A DNA stretch of 64,000 nt, from the NCBI GenBank assembly GCA_026119855.1, contig JAOWBW010000086.1:958407-1022406 (forward strand). Reading direction: 5' to 3'. The translations under genes and the position numbers were made by a program. Below the pieces are notes generated by a model. It had not been told where the DNA came from and did not search any database. It worked only from the letters and a program-made list of their open reading frames with translations. The DNA comes from Campanula takesimana (lineage: Eukaryota > Streptophyta > Magnoliopsida > Asterales > Campanulaceae). Each line of letters starts with the position of its first letter. The first letter of the stretch is position 1. Positions 10,175 through 22,677 of this stretch are shown here, in pieces.

Positions 10175-12719
10175 CTATTCTATGTTGATCTGGTGAAGGG
10201 CTTCGCGCAGCTCATTCTGCAGACTGTTGAACTTGTTCATGAGCTCAACTTTGAGAGCTTGAAACTTTTCTTTGAACGCAACAGCTTCTTCAACATAAAC
10301 AGTTATCCCTCTGAGCACATCCCTGTTGTCTGCTTGCAGCTCTCGGAAGTTTGCTGCGTAGGCCATCTGATGCCCAGTCATCTGGTTGAAGTATGACTGC
10401 TCAACAATATTGATGGTGTCGATGATGGTGGCCTACGTAGCTTCAAGTCTCTGGTCAGTGTGGAGGCACTAGGTGTTCACGCTGGCTTGAATATCGAACA
10501 TTGCTTGGTCCATCCTAGCGTTGAACCCATCAGCGAAATCGGTCATAGACTGAGTTATGCACTCCCTGACACTTTCCATGTTGAGCGCACTAGCTTGCGC
10601 AGGACCACCTTGGCCAAATCTCTCCAAGATCTGAGCTTTAAGGCCAGCAAAACCTTCATGCAAACCATCGGCCAAACTCTTGCGCAGACGCTTCAACAAT
10701 CCTATAAACCCATCATTGATAGCGGTATCGGTGCAAACATTTTCGAGTATCCCAGCTATTGTCTTTAGTGAGTCCAGGATCATCTGATCTAAGGCATCAG
10801 GAACTCTCTGCGCAGAAGGGCCGGCGGAGGTACTTGCCTTTGTAGCACTCTCCCCCTTAATGGTAGCAATCTCCATTCGCTGCGCATCAAGTTGATCTTG
10901 AATGGCGGTTTGCGCAGTGATGAGTTGAGCCATCTGAGACTGCGCAGCAACTTGATTCACTTGAATAGAATTCAAGGCTTGTAAAATCTGGCGCAACTCA
11001 TTTAAGGAGGAGAGAGATGAGGTAGAGACCGTAGGAACCGTAGAGGTAGCAAGAGGCGGTTACTCTATCGTCTTGGAAGGAGAAGTTGTTGAGATGGGAT
11101 CAAGAGGAGGGGATCGGTGCGGGAGAGATAGATGCGCAGGAGATCTATGCGCAGGCGAATGTTCACTGCTTTCAAAAGCAGTGGCACCATCCTTGGCAGA
11201 ATCTTCGGGGATAGGATCAGCAGCAGGAGGAGGCGCTGGGATCTCTGGCGCAACAATGTCAGGTTGGATAGTGGGCGCAGTAAGAGTAGGCTCAGGAGGA
11301 GTGCGCCATCACCACCAACAGTCTGATCCACTTTATCAGCATCATCCTTCTCAGTCTCAGGCTCAATGTCCATGCCTTCATCGAGAACAAAAGTAACCCT
11401 GCGCGTATTGCTAACAGGGATATTAACGCGCTGAAATGCGCTGGATGTTGGTTCTTGTGGAGAGCTAGGAGGAGATGGAGTTCTTTTCTTGGAACCCTTG
11501 GCATGATTGCGTACCACTTGCTTGCGGCGAGGAGGAGAGGATAGTGGAGTATCTTCAGCAGCCGGCGCGAGCGCAACCGGAGGGTCTTGCGCAACCGGGG
11601 CCTTGGTATGAGTCTCCCCCTGAATCTCAGCACCTTCAGAATCACCAGTGTGATCCATGCGTGACTCAGAGTCATGCGCAGCAGGGGGAATACGTTGGAA
11701 GGCACTCTTGGCAGTCTTGGTCTTCTTTGGAGAGGGCGCAGGCGCATCAGCCTTGCACTTCTTGGAGGGAGGCTTTGGAGCAACAGGATCAGGCTCTCTG
11801 ATCTTAATGCCTACGGTGGATTGGATGTTGGGAACATCCTTGTGCTTCTTGGACTTGGGCTCAGTAATGCCCTTGCCCTTGCGCTTGGAGGCTTCATCAG
11901 CCGTTTCCTGCGCAACACTTGGGCCTTCTGCGCCCTTAGCCTTGCCTTCCTTGGGTAATTTTCCCAATCATGGTTCCCTGTTGGGATCATTATCGGATTT
12001 CCAAATTTTGTAGTAGTCCGCATCGCTAATCTCATCGCGCAGCAGATGAAGCTGCGCACGAGAATAGAACTTTGAAGCACAGGAGTGCTTCAGAATAGGC
12101 CTCTTCCTTACAAAATCTTCCAAGTCTGTATATTGGAGGAGGAGCTTGGACAGCAGGCGGCAGTGCGTCCTATACTTGGGCTTAGATGCGTTGAGGCGCG
12201 TATCATAGAAGTCATGGATTTTGTAAGCTCATTCCAGATAATCTGCGGCCAGTCCAATTTCTCCTTGAGGTAGATGGCTGCGCAGTATTCCCACTACTTG
12301 GAAATAAATTTCCCTTTGTTCCCATTTTTGCAGTTAAGGGAATCTCCAACCAAGGTGCACAGGTGATACATCACCTCACCGAACTCCTTGCGATCATGCG
12401 CAGACCATCGCTTGACCAGTGTGGGCTCCCCAATTAACTTCATTGCGAGCCTATCTTGCCTTGCAGCATCAAAAGAATCAGGCGCATCGCCAACATCAAA
12501 ATCGCAAAGCCTGCGAATGTGGTTTGGGTGCACCAAGATTTCACAGTTTTGAATAACTAATGATCCTTGTGCTCTCACCCTTGTACCTGGCGTTGATGAC
12601 TCGAGCGGTCTCGAAGAACTCATCCATGAGAGAAGGCATGTAGAAAGGTTGATCCAACGTAAAAAGAGGAAGAATTCAGGAGGATCGGAGATGCCTTATC
12701 AACCTGCGCCCAACAGTGT
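10175..12719 (-). pseudogene. Exon 2 (main part) of the post-pol extra gene in element E, decayed
   Basis: Minus-strand frames at 12623-12294, 11967-11065, 10996-10469 and 10381-10175 together match the order of the extra gene in element D. The N-terminal block has MYHLCTLVG (D: MYHIAHLIG) and CDFDVGDAP. A Lys/Pro/Ser/Ala-rich middle follows (about 11300-11960). Gln/Ala-rich, probably coiled-coil segments come next (AQTAIQDQLDAQ), and the end is KFNSLQNELREAL. Breaks include an in-frame TGA near 12690, a frameshift near 12590, TAG at about 12293 where D has CAG, and further shifts. The position between pol and 3' LTR equals that of the envelope-like ORF of Sireviruses, but I cannot establish a function. 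Element A interrupts the gene at 12719/22678. Confidence 0.65.
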
Positions 12720-14404
12720 TGTTGGGTATGCTTATTTCTTAACCCTCCCTAATTATGTTAGAATTGATTGATACCATCACCTATTGCTATTTTATGGACT
12801 TTAGGATCCTATGTTAGAAGTTTTATAACTTCTATTTTTAGCTAAGTCCAATTTTATAGAATAGGCTTAGCGGTTAGGGCTTGCTTGGAATTGAGGTTTC
12901 ATTTACTGAAGACCAAGTATAATGCTCAGGACATTTCGTGCGCAGCACATTTCATGCGCAGAGCTTTACCTGCTCATTCTCCGCGCACATAGCATTACCT
13001 GCTTATTCTCCGCGCGCATAGCATCACTTGCTCATTCTCTATACGCATGACTTCTATGAGCAGAGCAGATTAACTTGGTCCTTATGCTTACCTTTCAACA
13101 ACCTCATATTCTTGAAGCTTGGAGCGAAAAGGAATGAAGATCTAAGCAAGACTGTGACCTCAGCGTAGGACTTCCCTGCGCAGGACATCACTGCGCAGGT
13201 CTCCTCTGCGCAGCATGCATCCTTGCTCATTTTTCGATACATTCAGATTACATAACTTGGAAAACGCTTTGAAGATGTACGCTTTTAAGAATGCTAAGGT
13301 GTGCAGAAATGACAAAAACAAGCACACTTAGCAGATCCAACGGTGGAGACGCGCTCAAGAGAAATATTTCAAATGAAGACAGCTGTCAACCTTCTAGAAG
13401 AAGCTTTTGAATTTGGTCTTCATGCTCTGTCTCCAACGGCTCTATATACCTGCGCACCAATCATATTGTGCCAGGTCATCAACTTTGATCAGAGCCCCAA
13501 CGGCTATAAAGGACAGCTGCGCACCAATCATATCGTGCCAGCTCATCGTCCTTGCTCAGAGCTCCAACGGCTAGTTTTAAGCTCTCTGCTATAAATAGCC
13601 AGCTCATCTTCATTTCCAAGTTGCTAGAGTTTGTGCTTCCTAATATTCTTGAAGTTCTGAAGATTGCTGCTTATATTCCTAGATTCAAGATCAACCTTCA
13701 AACCTTCATTCCTTCAAACTCCAAGCCCAGATCCTAAGCCTTATATCACCAGAATTCTTCGTGCTCTTCATCTCATAGATTCATAGAGCCCAAAATTTCT
13801 GAACACACACACACCTCTTGAAGCTTTGATCATATCGATCTAACTTCTTGAGATACACCGGTTTAGTCTAGGATTTGTTCTTCATAGATTATAGATCTTT
13901 GAGTTAGTTTGTCCTACATTGTTGTAACTTGTAACTCTCTCATATAATAAGATCTCATTAGAAAATCCAAGACTAACCATCTTGGTAGAGGACGTAGATC
14001 TTTTCCCGATCGAACCTCTCCAAATAGCTTGTCTTTATATTCTGCTTTGCATATTACTTTCAAGCTTTTCTAATATATTGCTTTGTTTGATCTTTGTAGA
14101 TTGTTTTGCATCGTTTGCATTGTGTTTGTTTGCTTTCTACCTAAGTACCATTTTGCGCCACTCTTTAGCCAAAACATAGCGTGTGCGTTTTACACTTCTG
14201 CGCATCTCCCTGCGCATAAGTGATTGCTTTAAATTTCCGCTGTGCATTTCATACTCTTGCTGCGCGCTATACTTAGCCAAATTAAGAGTCGTGCGCATTT
14301 GCCATTGCTTTGCAAAAGGGTTTGAAAAGATTTTTAAAAACGCTATTCACCCCCCCCCCCCCTCTAGCATTTTTCATACCCTTGTTGCCCTTCTGGGACC
14401 AACA
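12720..14404 (+). repeat. 5' LTR of element A
   Basis: It runs from TGTTGGGTATGC to GGGACCAACA. Around 12940-13030 a ~33-bp unit ending CCGCGC is repeated, and at 13165-13212 three TGCGCAG words are spaced about 16 bp apart. I count about fifteen GCGC sites by eye. A run of 14 C lies at 14349-14362. The block near 13978-14025 (TTGGTAGAGGACGTAGATC, then CGATCGAACCTCTCC) recurs in every Sirevirus-type LTR in the window. Confidence 0.95.
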
Positions 14405-14406
14405 AG

Positions 14407-14418
14407 TGGTATCAGAGC
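14407..14418 (+). other. Primer binding site of element A (initiator tRNA-Met)
   Basis: TGGTATCAGAGC starts two bases after the 5' LTR. This is the standard plant Copia primer site, complementary to the 3' end of initiator tRNA-Met. Confidence 0.95.
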
Positions 14419-14478
14419 AAACACCTTCATAAAACTTATTTTGTTTTTCAAGCTTAACAGCTTGGGTGCCGATTCAAG

Positions 14479-16791
14479 ATGGCTTCAAAATCTTGGGCAA
14501 TGGCTAACTATTCACATGTCCCAGTGCTGAATGAAGATCACTTCGAAATCTAGAAGCACTGCATGCTCACTCATTTTTCTTCTATCGACGAGATCCTCCA
14601 CGACATCGTTCTTGAAGGACCCTACATTCCAATGAAGGCCAATCCAGATGCTGCTACCAACAAGGACAATCCCACAATCAAGAAGGCCAAAGAGGAATGG
14701 ACCGATGAAGAAAATAAATGGGTTGGCTACGATGGAAGAGCTAGAAACATCATTCTTAGCACTCTAGACCTCTCCACGCACAATCAAATTATGAGCGGTG
14801 GAACTGCAAAGGAACTATGGGAGGCTATTGAAGGATATGTGAATGGAGACAAAGTAAGCAAGGAAAACAAAAGATTTGTGGTGCAAAGAAAGTTCAACTG
14901 CTTCATGAGAAAGGATGGTGAAACCTTGAGACAAACTTATGATCGCTTCTGTGTTGTTGTAAATGCTTGTAAATCTCTTGGAACTACTTTCACCAATAAA
15001 GAAATCAACTCTCAATTCTTAGATGCGCTAGGTTCCAGATATGTTCACAAGGTAAGTCATCTGGAAGATTCTGGATTTCTAGATACTTGGCCTCTGCGCG
15101 GCTTATACGCCAACTTAAAAGTGTATGAGCTTAAGCTTGATCGAATTGATGAAACTGAAGGAAAAGGAAAAGCAATTTCAATGATTGCTCAAAGTGAACC
15201 TGCGCCTGCTCAAACCTCAGACAAAGTCTCCACTTCTTCTCTGCTTGAAATGGATGATAATGATTTCGCTATGTTTGTTAAGCGATTCCAAAAATTCAGG
15301 AAATTCTCAAAACCTGGATCTTCAAGTATTACTCCTGCAAAGTTCTCTCGTGAAAGAGACTCAAATAAAGATGATGACTTGGTTTGCTACAACTGTAGAA
15401 AGCCTGGTCATTTTGCTTCAAAATGCCCTACTTCAAGATTTGAGTACATGAAGAGGAATCCTGCGCAGAGATTTTCAAAGCAGCACGGAAGGGTTGCTGA
15501 AGAAGACCCTGCTGAGAAGCAACTCAAGACCTGGATAGAGACTGACACTGAAGACAGTGATGATGATGACTCTGAGGATGGACTGCTTTGCTTAGTGGCC
15601 AATGCTGATGCTGATAGCGATTCTGACAATGATCCCGATACGGACACAAAGGCTGCGCCAAGGATAATCAAGAAGAAAAGTCCACTATCACAGAACTGGT
15701 GGAAATGGACATCTAACTCCAACCAGACAGAATGGCAAGTACTTATTTGCCAGAGCAGACCTAACGAAGAAATTGGTTGCTGCGCCACCGCGTAAACAAT
15801 CTCTTGAAATTCCTGCTGAAATTGTAAAACAGAATGACTCTGCTGCTGAAACGCGAGTCTGTATTTCAACAAGCTGAAAAGGTAATCAAAGATTCAATTC
15901 TATGAAAGAAGCAGTTGACTTATCAATTGGAAAAATTTCACAGCTTAAGACGGAGAAAACTCTTTTAAAATCTGAAAATGCCCTCCTTAAGGAGCAGATT
16001 AAGAGCATGACTCCTCTTACTGAAAAGACCGTTTTCTCACAGATCAAAATGCGCTATTTAAAGTAAGAAACGAAGAATTGGCTGCTCAAGTAGCTGATCT
16101 CATAAACATCACTGATGAGTGGACCAAATCTCGTGTCACTATGAACCAAATTCTAGAATCCCAAAAATCCAGTGGAGATAAGGAAGGCTTGGGGTTCTCA
16201 ACTAGTGACAACTTTAAATGCGCCGTTTGCTCTAAAAGAGAAAAGGATTTTACACCCCAACAAACTATTGAAATTCCTAAAGCAAAGCATTCTGCTTCAA
16301 TGGGTAAATGACAGGAGAAAGTCCAGAGACAAAATTTCCATTATGTCTACCCAAAGAAGCAAACTGGGAAAGCCAAGGGTAAGGCTAAAGTTGAACCTGC
16401 GCATGATTTCTCATATTCTGACTATGGCTGCGCTTCCACTTCAAATGTCAAATCTGCACAAAAGGGTCATGCGCATGAAAGCCATGCGCCCCAACGCCAG
16501 ATGCGCATTCTTAAGAAAAGCGCACCCAAACCTCAGAAAATGATATTTGTCAAAGCTAGTTCAACTGCTCCAGTTCAGAATGCTAAGCCAAAGAAAAGTA
16601 AAGAGTTTGTAAAAAACCCAATCTATAAGTGGCTTTCATCATTGTGTTGTGTGTGATGGTTTAGGTCGCAAGGCTGCAGAATGCCTTTTGCGATTTACTC
16701 CTAATGCCAAGGGACGTAAAAATCCTAAGGTCAGACAGGAGTGGGTTGTCAAAAGTTTCTAACCCTAGGACCCAAGAATAAAGGGGACCTG
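14479..16791 (+). pseudogene. gag: gag of element A, broken
   Basis: The ATG at 14479 opens a frame beginning MASKSWAMANYS. TAG at 14551 (codon 25) replaces an expected Trp, after which the frame is open to 15795. A gag core with FNCFMRKDGE is followed by a zinc knuckle CYNCRKPGHFASKC at about 15385-15426 and an acidic Asp/Ser stretch. From 15795 the reading jumps frames several times, but Sirevirus-like C-terminal features persist: a coiled-coil-like region, then SGDKEGLGFST near 16170-16210. Gag would package RNA in cytoplasmic particles; this copy cannot make full-length protein without readthrough and frame correction. Confidence 0.85.
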
Positions 16792-16799
16792 CGTTTTTA

Positions 16800-17903
16800 A
16801 TGTCTATCTTTCAGGTCTCCTGCTTCACTGCGCACTCTTCACAAGCTAAAGCGCATATATGGTACCTCGACAGTGGATGTTCTAGACACATGACTGGAGA
16901 TGTCACCGCTCTTGAAGATGTGCATGAAGGAAGAGGCCACTCTGTAACTTTTGGAGATAACAACAAAGGGCACATAGTTGGATATGGAAGAATCATAAAA
17001 GATAAAGTGTGCATTGAGAAAGTTGCGCTCGTAGAAGGTCTCAAGCACAACCTGCTCTCCATATCACAATTCTGCGATAAAGGTTTAGAATGCCATTTCA
17101 CTGCTACACACTGCTACACCAAAGATGGCATATCCGGACTCACTTTGCTCACAGGAACTCGTAAGACTAATGTTTACATTATTAATCTTACTGCTATAAA
17201 TTCTATCACTAATCTCTGTTTTGTAGCAAAGAATGTAAGTGAAAGCAGCTGGCTATGGCATAAGCGCTTAAGTCATTTGAACTTCAAGTATTTGGCTAAG
17301 CTAGGAAGGGAAAATCTTGTCAAAGGACTTCCCAAAGTAGCTGACCATCTTGATAGAAAATGCGCGACATGCCAACTCGGTAAACAACCTAAGCAGTCTT
17401 TCTCCAGCAAGATTGCTTCTTCAACGACCAAATGTTTACAACTGCTTCACATGGATTTGTTTGGACCTGTTACCACCGCAAGCATTGGAGGAAACAAATA
17501 TACCTTAGTCATGGTGGATGACTACTCAAGATACACATGGGTTGAAATGATGACATCCAAAGAAGACTGCTATGATATCTTGACTGCTCTCTTTCGAAGG
17601 CTCCAAACTCAAAAGGAAGACGACATCGTAAGCGTTAGATCAGACAATGGAACTGAATTCAAAAATAACGGTGTTGTGCAATACTGTGATGACCATGGAA
17701 TTGATCACAATTTTTCTGCTGCTGGAGTTCCTCAACAAAATGGCGTTGTGGAAAGAAAGAATCGCACGTTGATTGAGGCTGGAAAAACAATGATAGCTGA
17801 AGCTAAGCTTCCAAAGTATTTCTGGGTAGAAGCTGTCAACACTGCGTGCTTTACTCAGAATAGATCCCTCATCAACAAAGCCTACAAACAAGACTCCATA
17901 TGA
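16800..17903 (+). pseudogene. pol: pol of element A: protease and integrase part
   Basis: An open frame of 367 codons has, in order: aspartic protease motif LDSGCSRHMTGD (about 16866-16901), a zinc-binding pre-integrase region (HKRLSHL ... CATCQLGK, about 17250-17385), and the integrase core with catalytic D in HMDLFGPV (17454), D in RSDNGTEF (about 17641) and E in NGVVERKN (about 17748). The frame is lost near 17885 by a small indel, and the integrase C-terminus (YELWRGRAP, FVGYAKHSKAF) continues in another frame to about 18140. It is also out of frame with gag. Confidence 0.9.
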
Positions 17904-20081
17904 GCTATGGAGAGGAAGAGCGCCCAACATTGCTTTCTTCAAGATTTTTGGCTGCAAATGCTATATCCTCTACAATGGCAAAGATCATAGAGGTAAATTC
18001 GACGTCAAAGCACACGAAGGTATTTTTGTTGGGTATGCCAAACATTCTAAAGCTTTTCGTGTTGTTAATAGAACTACTCTAGTTATTGTAGAATCTGTAC
18101 ATGTTACTTTCGATGAGCATTCTCTCCTTGAGCCACATTTGGCTCCAAATGATTCTGATGATTCTGCTGAGAATGTTGAGACATGTACGCAGCCTCAAAC
18201 TACACCTGCGCAGAATGATAATCAAGTTGATCAAAACCAGAATCAAGGAAGCCCATCTCATGCCCATACACCAGATGCTGCGCCAGAAGTAACTACTCCT
18301 GATGCGCAAACACCTCCTCCTGCGCATGATGTTTCTCCACTTCAGGAAATCACTTTTGATGATCTCGATGCTGGAGCAAATGAAGTACCCATTGAAGATC
18401 TTCGTATTCCTACCACTCAACCTAACTTACCTCCTGAGGTTCGTGAAGTTAGAGATCATCCTACCTCAAATATCATTGGTGATATCAATGTATGGGTTCG
18501 TACTAGGAGAGCATCAAACTTCGATGATGAATATCACTCCTTTATCTCTCAAATCGAACCAAAGAAGATTGATGAAGCGCTCCAAGATTTAAGCTGGGTT
18601 ACTGCTATGCAAGAAGAGCTTAATCAATTTGAGCGCTGCAAGGTTTGGACCTTAGTACCCAGACCTCATGATCAAGGCATTATTGGTACAAAATGGGTAT
18701 TCAGAAACAAGATGGATGAGAATGGAAGCATCACAAGAAACAAAGCAAGGTTGGTTGCGCAAGGCTATAGGCAAGAGGAAGGAATCGACTACGATGAAAC
18801 ATTTGCGCATGTAGCAAGACTTGAAGCTATAATAATTTTCTTAGCTTATGCCTCTCACAAGAAATTCAAGCTTTATCAAATGGATGTGAAGAGCGCATTT
18901 CTCAACGGTGAACTCCAAGAGACGGTCTATGTAGCACAACCACCTGGATTTGAAGATAGCAGATTTCCAAATCACGTCTTCAAACTTCAAAAGCTTTGTA
19001 TGGACTTAAGCAAGCTCCAAGAGCATGGTACGATACGCTATCCAAATTCCTACTAGAGAAAGGCTTCAAGTGTGGTAAAATCGATACAACTCTTTTTATT
19101 GCTAAGTATAATGATCATTCTTTACTTGTTCAAATTTATGTCGATGATATTATATTTGGTTCTACTAATGAGTTACTTTGTAAGCGCTTTGAGAAGCTTA
19201 TGAAAAGCAAGTTTGAGATGAGCATGATGGGAGAACTCACATTATTCCTCGGGCTTCAAATCAAGCAATTGAATGATGGCATCTTCATAAATCAAGCCAT
19301 GTACACAAGGGACTTAATCAAGAAATTTGGACTTGAGAATGCTAAAGCATACGACACTCCAATGGCCACGGGCAACAAACTTGACAAAGACTTGAAAGGT
19401 AAGAAAGTTGATCAAACTTTATATCAAGGTATGATTGGCTCTCTCCTTTATCTTACTGCAAGTAGGCCAGATATTATGTTTAGTGTTTGTGTCTGTGCGC
19501 GCTATCAAGCGGACCCTAGAGAAGCGCACTTAACTGTTGTTAAATGCATTATTCGTTATCTTTCTGGAACTGTTAACCTTGGACTTTGGTACACCAAAGA
19601 TTCGAATTTAAATTTGCTAGGTTATTCAGACGCAGACTACACAGCATGCACTATTGACAGGAAGAGCACAAGTGGAACTTGTCATTTCCTTGGAAATCGA
19701 CTTGTTGCGTGGGCGAGCAAGAAGCAAGCTGCTGTGTCCATCTCCACTACTGAAGCTGAATATATTGCTGCTGGGAACTGCTGCTGCCAAATCCTTTGGA
19801 TGAAGCAACAATTGGTGAATTATGGGGTTCATGAAGAAAACTGCCCAATCTTTTGCGATAACATGTCCACCATAGCAGTCTCCAACAATCCTGTCATGCA
19901 TTCAAAGACAAAGCACATCGACATCAAATATCATTTTCTCAAGGACCACGTGGAAAAGGGAAACATTCATTTAGAACACGTGGGCACGGACTATCAAATT
20001 GCTGATATTTTGACAAAGGCTCTTGATTCCAAGAGATTTGCTTATCTAAGAGGAGAAATGGGTATGCTTGAACTTAGATAA
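17904..20081 (+). pseudogene. pol: pol of element A: integrase C-terminus, RT and RNase H
   Basis: The open segment 18139-19056 carries the linker and RT fingers (TKWVFRNKMDENG, ARLVAQGYRQEEGIDYDETF, KLYQMDVKSAFLNGEL). Loss of one A near 18990 shifts the frame, and RT continues at 18996-20081 with YGLKQAPRAWYDTL and the catalytic box YVDDIIFGS (about 19138). RNase H follows with DADYTAC, EAEYIAAG, FCDNMSTIA and KHIDIKYHFL, ending at the stop after 20078. The motif FAPVARLEA is changed to FAHVARLEA. Compare the homologous fragment at 24216-25482, which lacks the single-base loss. Confidence 0.93.
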
Positions 20082-20986
20082 TTGTCCATATGATTTGTCA
20101 ATACTAATGATCTTGTGTTTACTTGATAATTCTCTAAGATAGGAAATGCCTCATGTGCCTGCGCATATGAAGCGCACAAGATGTTGCGCACAAGGCAAAA
20201 AAATTTATGAGTTTTCAAAGAAACTCTGCACATTATATTGCTGCGCATGAATCTCACGCGCATACCCCGTGGACCTCAGTATATCATTCTTCCGGTGTCT
20301 GCTCCCTTAGATCCCTCAAGTGGTCACTGTGCAGGCAAAGATTCAAGAGCAACTGGATGCGGAGGGTGCTAGGCTCGATGCGCAGGCCAGTATGCTATAA
20401 GGCATTGATTGTGCCATTAAGGGGGAGAGTTATCTAACAAAGGCAAATAGGGAGATAACAAAGGCATTAAGGGGGAGAGATTAAGGGGGAGAGTAATCTA
20501 TCAAAGGTAAAAAGTTTCGATTTGATGCTCCCGCTTCAAATAATTGAAGCTCTGCGCAAAGCAATTTGGGAAGCTACAAGATGAAGTGCGCAGAGCTCTC
20601 TCAAAGGTGAACTCTAAACTTATAATGCATCATTGCTTTTCCCAAAACCTTGTTCAATTCAAACTTTTTGTTTGTGGAACAATGAACGCATTATTTTAAA
20701 CTTCATGCGCATATACTTAATTGCTCATATTTTCTGTGCATGATGTTTTAAACATTCAGTTTAAACGCATACTCAAACTAAAACTCATATTTTTCTGTAT
20801 GCACTGAATGATATTTCTGTCTTTCCCATATTGTAAGTTATATCTTTTGGTTAGACTAGAAATCTATAACATTGGCTAGTGTGTGCATTGACTTGAGGCA
20901 TGATTTACCATTTTCATTTCTATGGACATGTTATTATCAAGTACAATGAATTGCCTTTGTTATAGTAGGTAATGGCATCAATCATT
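20082..20986 (+). pseudogene. Relic of the post-pol extra gene in element A
   Basis: Two short readings correspond to parts of the extra gene of E. IQEQLDAEGARLDAQA near 20335-20390 corresponds to IQDQLDAQ in E, and FGKLQDEVRRALSKVNS near 20555-20610 to FNSLQNELREALHQIN at the C-terminus. The space between them is much shorter than in E and contains repeats of ATTAAGGGGGAGAG, so the gene has been mostly deleted. The region from 20620 is the common 3' UTR of the family. Confidence 0.6.
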
Positions 20987-20998
20987 TAGGGGGAGATT
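20987..20998 (+). other. Polypurine tract of element A
   Basis: TTAGGGGGAGAT directly precedes the 3' LTR start TGTTGGG. It is the expected plus-strand primer for reverse transcription. Confidence 0.9.
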
Positions 20999-22677
20999 GT
21001 TGGGTATGCTTATTTCTTAACCCTCCCAAATTATGTTAGAATTGATTGATACCATCACCTATTGCTATTTTATGGACTTTAGGATCCTATGTAAGAAGTT
21101 TTATAACTTCTATTTTTAGCTAAGTCCAATTTTATAGAATAGGCTTAGCGGTTAGGGCTTGCTTGGAATTGAGGTTTCATTTACTGAAGACCAAGTATAA
21201 TGCGCAGGACATTTCGTGCGCAACACATTTCATGCGCAGAGATTTACCTGCTCATTCTCCGCGCACATAGCATTACCTGCTTATTCTCCGCGCGCATAGC
21301 ATCACTTGCTCATTCTCTATACGCATGACTTCTATGAGCAGAGCAGATTAACTTGGTCCTTATGCTTACCTTTCAACAACCTCATATTCTTGAAGCTTGG
21401 AGCAAAAAGGAATGAAGATCTAAGCAAGACTGTGATCTCTGCGTAGGACTTCCCTGCGCAGGACATCACTGCGCAGGTCTCCTCTGCGCAGCATGCATCC
21501 TTGCTCAGTTTTCGATACATTCAGATTACATAACTTGGAAAACGCTTTGAAGATGTACGCTTTTAAGAATGCTAAGGTGTGCAAAAACGACAAAACAAGC
21601 ACACTTAGCAGATCCAACGGTGGAGACGCGCTCAAGAGAAATATTTCAAATGAAGACAGCTGTCAACCTTCTAGAAGAAGCTTTTGAATTTGGTCTTTAT
21701 GCTCTGTCTCCAACGGCTCTATATACCTGCGCACCAATCATATTATGCCAGGTCATCAACTTTGATCAGAGCCCCAACGGCTATAAAGGACAGATGCGCA
21801 CCAATCATATCGTGCCAGCTCATCGTCCTTGCTAAGAGATCCAACGGCTAGTTTTAAGCTCTCTGCTATAAATAGCCAGCTCATCTTCATTTCCAAGTTG
21901 CTAGAGTTTGTGCTTCCTAATATTTTTGAAGTTCTGAAGATTGCTGCTTATATTCCCAGATTCAAGATCAACCTTCAAACCTTCATTCCTTCAAACTCCA
22001 AGCCCAGATCCTAAGCCTTATAACACCAGAATTCTTCGTGCTCTTCATCTCATAGATTCATAGAGCCCAAAATTTCTGAACACACACACACCTCTTGAAG
22101 CTTTGATCATATCGATCTAACTTCTTGAGATACACCGGTTTAGTCTAGGATTTGTTCTTCATAGATTATAGATCTTTGAGTTAGTTTGTTCTACATTGTT
22201 GTAACTTGTAACTCTGTCATATAATAAGATCTCATTAGAAAATCCAAGACTAACCATCTTGGTAGAGGACGTAGATCTTTTCCCGATCGAACCTCTCCAA
22301 ATAGCTTGTCTTTATATTCTGCTTTGCATATTACTTTCAAGCTTTTCTAATATATTGCTTTGTTTGATCTTTGTAGATTGTTTTGCATCGTTTGCATTGT
22401 GTTTGTTTGCTTTCTGCCTAAGTACCATTTTGCGCCACTCTTTAGCCAAAACATAGCGCGTGTGTTTTACACTTCTGCGCATCTCCCTGCGCATAAGTGA
22501 TTGCTTTAAATTTCCGCTGTGCATTTCATACTCTTGCTGCGCGCTATACTTAGCCAAATTAAGAGTCGTGCGCATTTGCCATTGCTTTGCAAAAGGGTTT
22601 GAAAATATTTTAAAAAACGCTATTCACCCCCCCCCTCTAGCATTTTTCATACCCTTATTGCCCTTCTGGGACCAACA
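20999..22677 (+). repeat. 3' LTR of element A
   Basis: TGTTGGGTATGC to GGGACCAACA, 1679 bp, nearly identical to the 5' LTR. The run of C near the end is shorter here (about 10). The flank AGTGT at 22678-22682 completes the target duplication. Confidence 0.95.

Larger units (their letters stand above)
12720..22677 (+). mobile_element. Complete Copia element A (Sirevirus/SIRE-Maximus type) nested in E
   Basis: Two ~1.68-kb LTRs flank gag and pol with the Copia order protease, integrase, RT, RNase H. The 5-bp duplication AGTGT lies at 12715-12719 and 22678-22682. The primer site matches initiator tRNA-Met. Pol motifs typical of the SIRE lineage include WYLDSGCSRHMTGD, EAEYIAAGNCCCQILWMKQ and a long gag with a CX2CX4HX4C knuckle. 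Stops and frameshifts make it non-autonomous, although the LTRs remain very similar (about 1-2% different by eye), so the insertion is fairly recent. It interrupts exon 2 of the extra gene of E. Confidence 0.95.

Noticed and set aside
11073..12013. Several plus-strand ORFs opposite the extra gene of E
   Set aside because: Shadows of the minus-strand reading, which is the one collinear with element D.
10469..12623. A host gene inside the Copia stack
   Set aside because: The same gene is found at the same place, between pol and 3' LTR, in element D and as a relic in A, so it is an element component, whatever its ultimate origin.
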